Shown here in pieces: positions 1-9,714 of a stretch of DNA of 64,000 nucleotides (position 1 is its first letter; each line of letters begins with the position of its first letter). The stretch covers positions 10,067,001-10,131,000 of the forward strand of contig JAULSR010000001.1 in NCBI GenBank assembly GCA_030512295.1, in the 5' to 3' direction. This stretch comes from Bombardia bombarda (Eukaryota > Ascomycota > Sordariomycetes > Sordariales > Lasiosphaeriaceae). A model generated the notes under the pieces. That model was not told the DNA's origin, did no database searches, and saw nothing but the letters and a program-made list of their open reading frames with translations. The translations under genes and the position numbers were made by a program.

Positions 1-515
1 AGAACGCCCCTAACCAGGGCCTCCTCTGCAGTCACACCCCCCTCCTTCGCATCGCTGTCCCGCCACGCGTCAGACCCTACGAACACAGACTGCAGGTAGG
101 ACAACAGCAGATAGGCCTCCATCACAAGTTTCTCCCTGTCAGTGCATTCAGTAGCATTAACGATACCCCACAGAGGGCGAGGTGCTCCCTCCGCATACAG
201 GCTGACAGCGCCAGTAATGGAAAGGAACTCACGCACCTGGTGGATAAACCTCGCCGCGTGGGTGACATCCCACCAGCCTCGCTTGTCGGGCCGTGGCCTG
301 GTAAAGCCCCACTCGGAGGAGGGGTTGGCCTCCAACGTGCTGAAGCGGATGGCGATAGGGATCCAGTTGGGCGCATGCATGTCCTTTAGCACATCGGGGT
401 GGAGTTTGAGGAGATTGTCGTGAACGTATTCGTGGAAGAAGGCGATGATTTGGGTGGTGAGGGCAGGGCTGGAGAGGTGCAGGTGGACGGTGAGGTACTG
501 GATGGCGGTTGCCAT
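1..515 (-). CDS. Hypothetical protein, 3' part cut by window edge
   Basis: An open frame runs on the minus strand from an ATG at 515 (MATAIQYLTVHLHLSS...) to the window edge without a stop, giving 171 codons of a longer protein. The visible part is soluble-looking, with no signal peptide or membrane segment. It is rich in aromatic residues around 45-100 (WIPIAIRFSTLE, then RGWWDVTHAARFIH). I do not recognise the family. The ATG is supported by the start of normal codon use there and the AT-richer sequence upstream. No intron is needed in the visible part. The C-terminal half lies outside, so neither length nor function can be judged. Confidence 0.6.
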   Translation of the reverse strand, partial: MATAIQYLTVHLHLSSPALTTQIIAFFHEYVHDNLLKLHPDVLKDMHAPNWIPIAIRFSTLEANPSSEWGFTRPRPDKRGWWDVTHAARFIHQVREFLSITGAVSLYAEGAPRPLWGIVNATECTDREKLVMEAYLLLSYLQSVFVGSDAWRDSDAKEGGVTAEEALVRGV

Positions 516-1356
516 GGTGGATAGGTACCTATTCTAGTAAGTTGAGTAGTGTGTTTAGATTGTTGTTGTTCCTTATTAATGGCACTGGATGCGAAGGGAG
601 AAAGATTGTCGTGTGCTTGCGGATGTGTCCTACTTTAATAGAGATTTACCTCCCATTACCTGGTGTCTCCTTTGTGTTCCTTGGACAAAGGGCAATACCA
701 TGTCTTTGTATCCTGAACCAGAACAAAGTACAATCCCGCTTGTCTAATGGGTACAATCGGCATTGTCAACGTTCATTCATTGTCTACAACACGATTGACA
801 TCAGTTACGGGCCCTGCTCGGTTTTTGCGTCTTTGAAAAGCAGTTTTGTTCTTTGTGTTGACAAATCTCGACTTCGTCTTCCACTCTTTATCATCTTCCA
901 ACATTCACAAAGAAAGACATAAATCTAACAAATTCAAAGACAGTTGATCACAGCAGCCCGAGTCAAGACGAATCCATGCTTTTCGTATCTTGTTTCCCCC
1001 CATCGCTCCCACCCAGTCTAAGAACCGGCTAGTTTGAGGAATTGCACATTGAAAACGCTTAGCTCTGTCTTTTTTGCATCCCACTTCCCCCGTCTTCAAG
1101 CACCTATCCACACGATAGCTAGTAGACCCAGGCCGTTTGCTTCATCCTCTGTCAACCACGACCACCCATACTTCCCCCAATCCTCCAAATCATTAAAAGG
1201 GAAACAATAGAAGCGAAGTTAAGTAAGGTACACACTCCCAGAAAGAATCCAGCAAATTTACATGACCCGTCCGTCTCATTACCCCGTCGTGTCCAACCAA
1301 GCTCACTCCACCCCCTCCTCAGCATCCAAACCATGACCCAAACTTGGAAACCGAAC
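516..1356. other. Intergenic, no gene seen
   Basis: AT-richer DNA between two minus-strand genes. It should hold the promoter of the truncated gene on the left and the 3' end of the WSC gene on the right. A 137-codon open frame at 509-922 (+) has irregular composition and no recognisable domain. One copy of the dispersed TAGGTACCT motif sits at 522-530. Confidence 0.6.
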
Positions 1357-2025
1357 CTAAGCCCACAGGTAAACACTCAAGCGGTTGGGTCCACCGCAAA
1401 TCTCGGTATTATCGCCCGCGCACGGCATGATGCACTCGGCCGGATCCGTAGCATTGCTCGACGCATCCAGCTCATTGCCGCAATAGCACTCGGCGCCATA
1501 CTCCGCACCAAAGGTAGTGTACCCCCAGTTCAGGCAGTACTGGCCGCAGGTCGCGATCGTCAGCTCGGTCGGCGCGAACCCCGCCTGGCCGCTCAGCGCG
1601 CGCACGCCGTCGCCCTCGGTGAAGCAGCCGACCGAGGTGAAAGCGGTGGGCGGGTCGGCCAGGACGGGCGTGATGGCGGGCGCGACGGCGTCGACACCGT
1701 AGAGCGAGAGGCGGTTGGGGCCGCCGCAGATGGAGGTGCCGGTCTCGTCGCCGGGGCAGAGCATGGAGCAGTCGGTCGAGAAGGTGGGGAAGGAGCCCTG
1801 GGCGAGCGCGTCGCCGCAGTAGCACTCGCCCGAGTACTCGATGCCGAAGATGGGGAACTCGGCGCAGAAGGTGCCGCAGGCCTCGATGGTCATGCCCGTG
1901 TAGTCGACCAGCAGGGCGCCGGTCAGGGCGCGGCCGTTGCTGATGTCGGTGTAGCAGCCGTACGAGGTGGCCTGGGCCAGGACGGCCGGGAGGAGGGCGG
2001 CGGCGAGGGTGAGGAAGCGAGACAT
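1357..2025 (-). CDS. Secreted protein with two WSC domains
   Basis: The intronless gene encodes 222 aa. A signal peptide is clear (MSRFLTLAAALLPAVLAQA, cleavage near residue 18-20). Two WSC modules follow, at about residues 21-110 and 127-220. Each starts Y/VGCYTD or VGCFTE, contains the Cys-rich core FGIEYSGECYCGD or FGAEYGAECYCGN, and ends ICGGPNRLSLY or ICGGPNRLSVY. WSC domains are eight-cysteine carbohydrate-binding modules found in yeast cell-wall sensors and in fungal secreted enzymes. There is no transmembrane segment after the second module, so it is probably a secreted or wall-bound glycan-binding protein and not a Wsc stress sensor. The two modules look like an internal duplication. 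Confidence 0.9.
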   Translation of the reverse strand: MSRFLTLAAALLPAVLAQATSYGCYTDISNGRALTGALLVDYTGMTIEACGTFCAEFPIFGIEYSGECYCGDALAQGSFPTFSTDCSMLCPGDETGTSICGGPNRLSLYGVDAVAPAITPVLADPPTAFTSVGCFTEGDGVRALSGQAGFAPTELTIATCGQYCLNWGYTTFGAEYGAECYCGNELDASSNATDPAECIMPCAGDNTEICGGPNRLSVYLWA

Positions 2026-2115
2026 TTCTGGTTGGTGTTGGGTCTGGCTGGGGGTGGTGGGGAGGTGTATTAGGTATTAATTTTGATTATGTTGGGAGGA
2101 GTGACTGGATGGTGG

Positions 2116-2116
<1 letters not shown>

Positions 2117-2160
<44 letters not shown>

Positions 2161-2163
2161 GAT
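2117..2163. repeat. (GAT)n microsatellite, about 15 copies
   Basis: Uninterrupted GAT triplets lie about 90 bp upstream of the WSC gene's start, in its likely promoter or 5' leader. Confidence 0.95.
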
Positions 2164-3836
2164 GAGAAGGGGGAATGACAACATCGAGTCGAGCAGGAGG
2201 CAAGATATTTATGTTCTTTTCGTCGTCCAGATGATGACAATATCCCACCCGGCTCACTTATCGTCATGTCCGCATCGTCCGTGTATGTTGACATGAATGA
2301 AGCCATTCCTATACTACCAGGTAGGTACATACGTTAGGTCCATGCTGCAGTGGAGCATTGGCGTTGGACCAAACTCTGCAATAACACCCAAGCAAGGGTA
2401 ATAATCAGTGTCTGGGCTCTGGACGGCCATGCACGTGTAATATCCCCGGCCCTTCAGCTCAGCCCGGTTCAGCTGAATGACTCGGTGAGTTCGCTGGTGG
2501 TTCTCTGATGGTTCTCTGGTGGGCGTGCCATGTGGTTGCGCCTGCAATACCATGCCTTCACAGTACCTCCCAGTTACCGACAACCGGGCAAGAAGTTGAG
2601 AGAGAGAGAAAAAAAAAAATGGTTGAGAGCCTAGGGAGCGATGTCGAGTCGAATTGACTGTATGTACATGTTGCCAAGGGTACGATGGCGCATGCAGTGA
2701 CCAGATATCACATGCACGACCCCTGTCTTCAGGGTCCAGGTCTGGAGGGAGGGGGTTCGCGCACCCCTCAACAGTCCACACCGGCTTAGGATATGACGGC
2801 GTGGGCGGGCGGGAACGCGGCATCATCTACGCCCTAATTTCAGGGGTTTTGTTTAGTCCAGTGGTTGAAGAACGCTATTGATTGACCAAAAAGAGCCTCA
2901 AAACTGTTTGGAAACTTGTCCAGGTAGGTACCTAGGTTGCCTGCCTACCACTAACTTAGTGCCCGTCCTCATCCGTCCCTCCCGCACCTAGCCATGGATT
3001 ACAAGTGCCCGTCCAAATGAGGGATGGGTTGCGATTAAGAGAGAGCCTGGGTTGTAGCAACAACACCAAATGGAATTCGTTAATCTGACTACCTGCAGGC
3101 AGGTCCATCTGTCAGGTTGCACTACCTGAAGGGCACGTCGTGGTTTGTACAATGAGCAAAGAGCGGTTGGTGGTAATTGCTTATTCTTCAGGTGGGATCA
3201 ATCGGGGGAATTGTTCTGCGACTGGAGAACGTACCATCCCAGTCCATGATGCTGTGGGACATGCCCCGTTGCATTGCGGGGAAATAGCAGTGCAGCATCT
3301 AGTGTACACCCACCGAGACATAATACGAGGAGGCTGATGAGATTGAGATTTGGGCTGTCTGTCTGTCTGGCACTTTTGGGTGGCCAGCCTGTCCATTTAT
3401 GCACCCCATGTACTACCTTCTCAAAAGGAACATGGTAAATGAATTGGACAACAAAAAGTCTCCAACTCGACGAAAAAGCTCAAACAATATTTCTGCGCTC
3501 AGCTTTGCTCAAATCGATCTTGGCCAGCCCAAGTCTTCCCTATCAGGCAGCCAGATAATGCACTTCCCAGGGCCCGCAAATGCAATGCAACATTTATCCA
3601 TGGATCGATTTGGTGATACTTCCTGACGAACACTGCGGATTGTCCCGAGTTTCCGTCCGGCCGGTATGTACGAATAAAGTCCCCTAAGAAGGGTGCCCCA
3701 AAAGGTGGAGATTGGGGCTTCAGTGGCGTAAGGGGTGCAGCAAAGACGGCCTGATTTGGACACCGTCTTGGTGGGACTGTTCTTTCTGCTACTGTGGTAG
3801 TTCTAGGTCCCCGAATGGAAACCGGCGAACTGCCTG

Positions 3837-3890
3837 CAACCAGCAACCAGCAACCAGCAACCAGCAACCAGCAACCAGCAACCAGCAACC
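3837..3890. repeat. CAACCAG heptamer tandem repeat, about 7.5 copies
   Basis: A perfect 7-bp tandem array is read directly (CAACCAGCAACCAG...). Confidence 0.95.
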
Positions 3891-4186
3891 ACCAAGAATC
3901 CATGCAGTGCAGTGGAGTACATACAGCGAACGAACACGCAGTGAAACCCCAAACCAGGTAGACCAGTTCTGCAAGGCGAATGCAAGAGAGAAACAGGGGA
4001 GATTAACTTTTGTGTTATGTTTTGTATTTTGTACCTTTTTCCACATTCTGTTGTGCTGCCCGCCCGGTTACCACTGCCACGCACCCAAGCTCCATGTCTC
4101 ACCTAGACGCCCACCCGGGCATAGACTTGGAATCCTCCACGAACCCCAATCTGGGTCGAAATGCCCTCAGGGTCCACCGCGCCGTT

Positions 4187-4187
<1 letters not shown>

Positions 4188-4221
<34 letters not shown>

Positions 4222-4235
4222 GCCGCCGCTGCCGT
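4188..4235. repeat. (CTG)n/(CCG)n microsatellite
   Basis: About ten CTG triplets pass into CCG triplets. There is no coding context on either strand that I trust. Confidence 0.9.
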
Positions 4236-5345
4236 TGCATTGCATCGAAGCTAGGAGACTCCCCAGAGGCAGACAGGCAGGCGTGCAGGGGAAAAGTCCA
4301 TTAGCCTACCGTCATTGCCTTTTTTTCATGTACTCTGGAGTTCTAGACCACGGCATATTGCACGTCCATTATTGCCTTTTTGTCTCCAAACTATCGACAA
4401 CCCAATCTGCATGCAACGTGGTCGAGAGTGTTTTATTTATAGAGCGTTTCTTTTTTGTCCCCGAATCTCAGGGGTCATGACCACATGTCTTTCTCGCACG
4501 GATAGGTGAAGCGGATCTGCGCAAGGTATCCGGTGAATTAACGCCGATCTTTGACCCCAATCTTCGTCCCGGGGTTCACTTCGTCTCGGCCCGCCGTCCC
4601 ATCTTTCTTTTGAGTTTGCGGCCTGGACTGACTTTAATTTCGAGACTGGGAAGGATGCTGCAGATGGTTCTGTCATAGAATGATCAATTAAATGCAAATA
4701 AACATGTCTTGGGATTCTTGCACTGTCGCGGTTTGTGTTAGCTTTTCATATGGGTCTCTCTCTCCTACGCCAAAATACTGACCGGAAGACACACAAACAA
4801 CGAGCGTTCTGTTTTCACGTAAATAAGAAACAGGTCAGAAAGAGGCTCAAAAAGAGTAAACATTGGTGTGAGGCTTTCACACCCACTGAACTGTGTCGGC
4901 ATGACAATGCCGAACGGGAACACCCTCCCACCCAGAAACGTAGCAGCGGTATATGGCAACTGCCGTCGTCTAAGTCTCCTAACACATCCCACTGTTTACT
5001 CCGTACCAGCCCGTCTTTTGAGCGCGTAACAAGTCTGCATGACCCGGTTATAGCTGGCCAAGGGCGTTGGGATGCCGGGATACGGCGGCAGCCTGGACCG
5101 GGTTGGTCTCATGTTGACACCTGGACCACAAAGGTAGCGATAATGGGACAGACTATGATTTTACTTCTTAAGTTTGGCCTCTCACTTTTTGAAAATTGCC
5201 ACTCTCAACATCTCAACGTTGAGGGAGCTGGTTGATGAAGGAATATGAAAACATGGATGGCGACTGGAGTGATCAACGCCACAAGCGACCCAGGTACTGG
5301 TTGCCCCTACAGCACCATATGTAGCCCGATATAGCTAATTCATCC

Positions 5346-5391
5346 ATCCTGTTGTAATAAAACAAGGTATCCTGTTGTAATAAAACAAGGT
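5346..5391. repeat. 23-bp perfect tandem duplication
   Basis: The unit starting ATCCTGTTGTAATAAAAC occurs at 5346-5368 and again, identical, at 5369-5391. Confidence 0.95.
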
Positions 5392-6399
5392 ACTTACCTG
5401 GAGGGTAACGTAGTCACCTGTCAGAGGGCTGCGAGACAGATAGTGTCGGATCAGGCCACCGAATAGACACCCTAAGGGAGACTAAACATGGTCGAAATAG
5501 TGAGCATGGTAGTCAGATTACCCAGGTCAAGCCCCAAGTACTGCATAGCTCTCCAGATTTTATAGAAATAATACTACACAACTACTTCCTCTAGAGGCTT
5601 AGTGGTGATACGGCGTTATGGGGGTGTGTAGTACAAACTCTGTTTGAACCACAGGACAATACGCATCCCGTCCCGAAGAGAGGAAGAGGTGAGAATACAG
5701 CCGCAGTCTGGTGCTTGAAACATGCATGATGCAAAAGGTCAATGGTCTTTCATCGAGCGTCTCCATGTTTCGAGCTTATTCCGCGGTTCATGTCAGGTAT
5801 TACAACTACTGCCTGCTGCGTCTTTTGTCGAGTTCTTCAGGGCCACGTTCAAGGGCGTAGCACCAAACAGGGATGGGAAGGTTGCCACATGTGCTCTATA
5901 CCCCAACAATCTCATACTCACTGCCCTTTCCGATAAAACATAATTAAGCTATCCTTTTCAACAATCCTTTGACTCCAAGAAGGGGTTGCTGGAGATCACG
6001 CGTTACCTTAAGCAGCTCGTTTCCCATTTTTGGAAGCTTGGACTTGAAGTTGTCCAGCACTTTATTACTTTGGTCCAAAGCCTGCATTTATACTGCAAGT
6101 GAGGTTTCCTGTCGTTGCCTCTCACTCCACAACGTCTATGTTTTCTCACCACTACCATTGTTTTATTTAGGAACTGGCGCAACTGGAATCATGATAGAGT
6201 AACCACATATAGGACCGATCAAGAACTTGGTCTACCCCAAAATCAGGAGTATTCTGTCTACAGCGCTGTTCAAACCCACCACTCACTTGTTTATCATAAG
6301 AGAGCAATAGTATATAGGGTTGCCACTCAGAACTATGGCGCAAGAGTGATACAAAACATCACAACAAGCAACTGGCCGAGATGCGGCGCCGTGTCGGTC

Positions 6400-6521
6400 C
6401 CGGAGATAAGCCAGGATTGGCCATGGCGAGGTCAAATCGAGGCCGTCTGAACCCCCATCCCAACGAGAGTGGGACTGCGTGCAGCACCGTTAGCACGCCA
6501 CGGCATGCCGGCCGGAGATAA
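6400..6521 (+). promoter_or_regulatory. Paired GATA-type sites upstream of TauD gene
   Basis: The 10-mer CCGGAGATAA occurs at 6400-6409 and 6512-6521, about 320-440 bp upstream of the dioxygenase ATG. AGATAA fits the HGATAR core bound by fungal GATA factors of the AreA/NIT2 type (nitrogen control). Identical flanks (CCGG) argue for a duplicated element. Regulation is inferred. Confidence 0.4.
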
Positions 6522-6724
6522 AGTGCCACGGCTTGCTCTTTTGCGCCGTCTGAGTGGTGGGCCGGCCGATGACGCGATCCAGCCATCGACTTCCCCGCAC
6601 GCGTCCCGTCACGTCAAGATGGGCACCACTCCTCGCTATCATGGGCTCGGCTGCGACGCGCCATCTGCAGCGCGTTGACGTGATAAAGCTCGGAATGGGG
6701 TCATGGGACGTTGAGCTGGCTCGA

Positions 6725-6733
6725 GTATAAAGA
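6725..6733 (+). promoter_or_regulatory. TATA-like box of TauD gene
   Basis: The sequence GTATAAAGA lies about 105 bp before the ATG at 6837, a plausible distance for a fungal TATA element. Confidence 0.4.
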
Positions 6734-6836
6734 CTGGATATAGTATTTGCTCATTTTCGTCTTTGATCTTCCACAGTCACTCCAGATTGTTTACTACAGC
6801 TCACTTCAACCCCTAAGTGGTATACATCCAGACAAG

Positions 6837-7887
6837 ATGGCCACCACAACCACCGCCACCACCACCACCACCACAGAGGAGAGCGCACCGCTCAAACTCA
6901 CCCTCGCATACGACAAGGAGCTACACAGCGAGGCAAGCATACCAAACTCTACCCCCCAACCCCCCCCCCCCCCCCCAAACACCGCAAAACTAACCCCATC
7001 ACAGTACAAATACTCCCAATACCTCCCCGTCTACGACGAAAAGTCCACCTTCCCCCCCTCCCCCCTTCCCCTTCACCGACCGCGCCCTCTCCGCCGACAA
7101 ATCCAAGCCCAACCTCCTCTCCACCACCACCTCCCCCTCCCTCAAAATCACCCCCTCACCCCCGTCATCGGCACCGAGATCCGCAACCTCCAGCTCTCGG
7201 CCCTCACGCCCGCCCAGAAAGACGAGCTGGCCCTCCTCATCGCCGAGCGCGGCGTCGTCGTCTTCCGCGACCAAGACTTCAAAGACATCGGCATCGGCGC
7301 CCAAAAGGCCTTTGGCGCCTACTTCGGCCCCCTGCACGTCCACCCCGTCGGCGCCCACGTCGCCGGCCACCTCGAGCTGCACAACATCTACCTCGGCCCC
7401 GACAACGAGTACCGCAACAGCCGCAGGCCCAACAAGCTCTCCACCGTCGGCTACCACTCCGACGTCTCGTACGAGCACCAGCCGCCGGGCATCACCATGC
7501 TCACGCTGCTGTCTGTGCCGCCTACCGGCGGCGATACCGGGTGGACGTCGCAGACGGCCGCGTACGCGCGCCTCTCGCGCCCGATTCAGGTGTTGCTGGA
7601 GGGGCTGCGGGCGGAGCACTCGGGGTATCCGCAGGCGGAGGGGGCGCGGAGAGATGGGCGGTTTGTGAGGCGCGAGCCGGTGCGGTCGGAGCATCCCGTT
7701 GTGAGGGTGCATCCGGCGACGGGGCAGAAGGCGCTGTTTGTGAACCCGGGGTTTACGAAGCGGATTGTGGGGTTGAAGGAGGAGGAGAGCGAGGCGTTGT
7801 TGAAGTTGCTGTTTAGGGTGAGTACTGCACACATGCCAGACCCCTTTTTTTTTTTTGATGTTGTTGGTGTGTGGTGCTGATGATCAT

Positions 7888-7918
<31 letters not shown>

Positions 7919-8122
7919 CACATCTCTCAGGGCCAGGACTTCCAGGTCCGCGTCCGTTGGGAGGAGGGCACTGTTGCGCTGTGGGACAATCGGGTTACAG
8001 CGCACACGGCGATTTCGGACTATAACGTGCACAACCCGCAGGAGGGGCTGCGTCATGGGTTCCGCATCACGACGCTGGCGGATAAGCCGACGGGGGTGGA
8101 TGGGCTGGAGTCGACGTGGTAG
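6837..8122 (+). CDS. TauD/TfdA-type 2-oxoglutarate/Fe(II) dioxygenase (sulfonate/taurine type)
   Basis: Exons 6837-6932, 7005-7817 and 7919-8122 (370 codons). Intron 1 is a GC-AG intron of 72 nt with a CTAAC branch site 20 nt before its AG. Intron 2 (7818-7918) holds a (GT)n run. The family uses 2-oxoglutarate, O2 and Fe(II) to hydroxylate sulfonates such as taurine and release sulfite. The iron triad is visible: H-x-D in VGYHSDVSYE, and the distal His in NRVTAHTAISDY. The 2-oxoglutarate Arg is in LRHGFRITTLAD. Between 7066 and 7150 the expected family-like peptide (FTDRALSADKSKPNLLS) lies in a different frame from its flanks. The C runs at 7052-7058, 7060-7065 and 7151-7155 each appear one base short, with zero net frame change. 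The N-terminal Thr tract comes from an ACC repeat. Confidence 0.88.
7886..7915. repeat. (GT)n in dioxygenase intron 2
   Basis: A run of about 14 GT units just before the TGCAG acceptor at 7918 forms part of the intron's polypyrimidine/UG-rich end. Confidence 0.9.
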
Positions 8123-8273
8123 TGAAGAAGGTAGGTAGTCACGTTTGGGATGTATGGTTTGTTCTTGGTTTTGTAGGTTGGGGTGTGATATCTTTCAACA
8201 ACAACAGGTATCCAGTACGGGTTGCTGAGCGAGTGATACACTGCGGATATTTCTTATGTTGCTTTTCTCTTCC

Positions 8274-8919
8274 TCACGCAAATACGCCATTTGTGAAATC
8301 TAGCACAGTTGCCTTTTCGACAATGTCTTTGATATCCCGCTTAAAGTCCTGGTGTGCAGGGTCCATCTCAACGTAATAGTCTCTCTCGGCCGCAGACTCA
8401 AACTCGACGACGAAGGCGTGTGTGAGTCCGTTCTGAGTCGAGAGGAAGTTGGGAGCCTGGTTAGTGATTGAAGTTCATCGCAGAGGAAGAAGGACATAAT
8501 ACCTGCAGCTTTTCTGGCGAGTTATCTCTCCCGCCAGTAATCTTTCGAATGTATGGCGTCAAGGTGCGGGGCTCGCGACACGTCTCTTTGAGCGCCAGCA
8601 TCTTGGTGCATGCCTGCGTTTATCATGTCAGTTGTCACATTCAGACCACTATGGCAAGTGGGCGGCAGGTAGGTACCGTTTCAATCGCCTTGGGACTCGC
8701 ATCCTTTTTAAACTCAAACATGACAATGTGCGTGATGGAGCCAGAGCCGCCGGCCTGGTAATCCGCTCCGAGCCCACCTTTTGTCGACGACAGCGACGTT
8801 GGCGATAAGGACGCGAGGCCGATAGGGTCGAAAATGAAAAGCAGGCCTAAAATGAAGGCGACGATAGCCACCACGCGCACCACCCCGGGCTTAACAGTCA
8901 CAGACAACGGCGGCGCCAT
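8274..8919 (-). CDS. Membrane-anchored stress-responsive A/B-barrel (Dabb) domain protein
   Basis: Exons on the minus strand are 8919-8677, 8613-8503 and 8456-8274, giving 178 aa. Introns are 63 and 46 nt. Residues 15-35 (VVRVVAIVAFILGLLFIF) form one transmembrane or signal-anchor helix. The rest is a dimeric alpha+beta barrel domain: ITHIVMFEFKKDASPKAIE (strand 1 and helix), then NGLTHAFVVEFESAAERDYYVEMDPAHQDFKRDI, which matches the Dabb hallmark (Y-x-x-HPAH-like YVEMDPAHQDF). Members are usually soluble, so the N-terminal anchor is uncommon. Function of the family is poorly known; some act on polyketide or stress substrates. It converges tail to tail with the TauD gene (151 bp apart). Confidence 0.85.
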
Positions 8920-8923
8920 CGAT

Positions 8924-8978
8924 GATGATTGATGATTGATGATTGATGATTGATGATTGATGATTGATGATTGATGAT
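8924..8978. repeat. GATTGAT heptamer array
   Basis: About seven 7-bp units directly precede the Dabb start codon, so they lie in the 5' leader or promoter. A second unrelated heptamer array occurs at 3837-3890. Confidence 0.9.
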
Positions 8979-9714
8979 GCTGGTTGAGATTATTTGACGT
9001 GTTTTGCAGGCAATGAATGCACAATCGTCCGAACTGCGAATGGAACGTTTCCCGATTGAGTGGAATGCAGTTAGTTGAGCAGGCGATTGAAGTGTTTTGT
9101 TTGAGTTGGACGTGGGGCACGCGAGCAGACTGGAACGGCCAAGCGGGCAGGCACCAACCAGCCAGACCAGGAACCCAAGAAACGACCCAGAGGGAATCGC
9201 CGTCCCGTCCCGAGGTCGTGACCAGTGGGATCGGTCGCAATTTCCCTGCGCGACCCGCGTCTGGCTGGGGCCGGGGCCTGGGCCTGGGGCCTGGACTTTC
9301 GCAGACTACACGTGATTTGCCGTGAACACCCTTAAGATCACTTAAGATCAGGTTCTAAACCATCCATCAAAGCAGCTGAAACAATTCGGTCTTAAAATCC
9401 ACACCTTTATGGATGCTGTAAATCCGATTTCTAATCAGCGATGCGACCAGCGGAGCCGAGCCTCCCGTTTTTACTGATGCTGTGGACCTTGACGGCTGGC
9501 TTTTCGCCCTTGCGCAACCTGATGGCAGGCGCAAACCCCGAATGATGTAAGCCTGGACTCTTAACCCCGAATCCGGCGGATGACAAAAGCAGAGCCACTT
9601 TTTCCCAGCTCAGGAAGGTCCTCACCACTCCTCACCACTCCTGAAAGATACAAAGATTTAAAGGCCCTCCAACCTCAACCTCCACTTGGCAAACATAAAC
9701 AGCAGAGAGAGCTG
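8979..9714. other. Divergent promoter region, Dabb / aldo-keto reductase
   Basis: About 740 bp separating two divergently transcribed genes. A tandem CTTAAGATCA pair lies at about 9331-9350 and a tandem CTCACCACTC pair at about 9621-9641. No gene seen. Confidence 0.5.

Larger units (their letters stand above)
2164..6720. other. Long gene-poor stretch with simple repeats
   Basis: About 4.5 kb without a supportable gene. Open frames here (for example 2314-2826 minus, 3712-4254 plus, 4735-5235 plus) have low-complexity or random composition and no domain. The region holds several tandem repeats listed separately, copies of the AGGTAGGTACCTAGGT motif (2922-2937) and short A or T runs. Its right end is the TauD promoter. 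Confidence 0.6.

Noticed and set aside
1333..2073. 246-codon plus-strand frame opposite the WSC gene
   Set aside because: Ala/Gly/Arg-rich shadow of the GC-rich WSC coding strand; the minus frame has a signal peptide and eight-Cys modules.
2314..2826. 170-codon minus-strand frame with some natural-looking peptide
   Set aside because: No domain, Phe run from a poly-A tract, random composition and no conserved start context.
6999..7832. 277-codon minus-strand frame opposite the dioxygenase gene
   Set aside because: Shadow frame; the plus strand carries the iron-binding and 2-oxoglutarate motifs.
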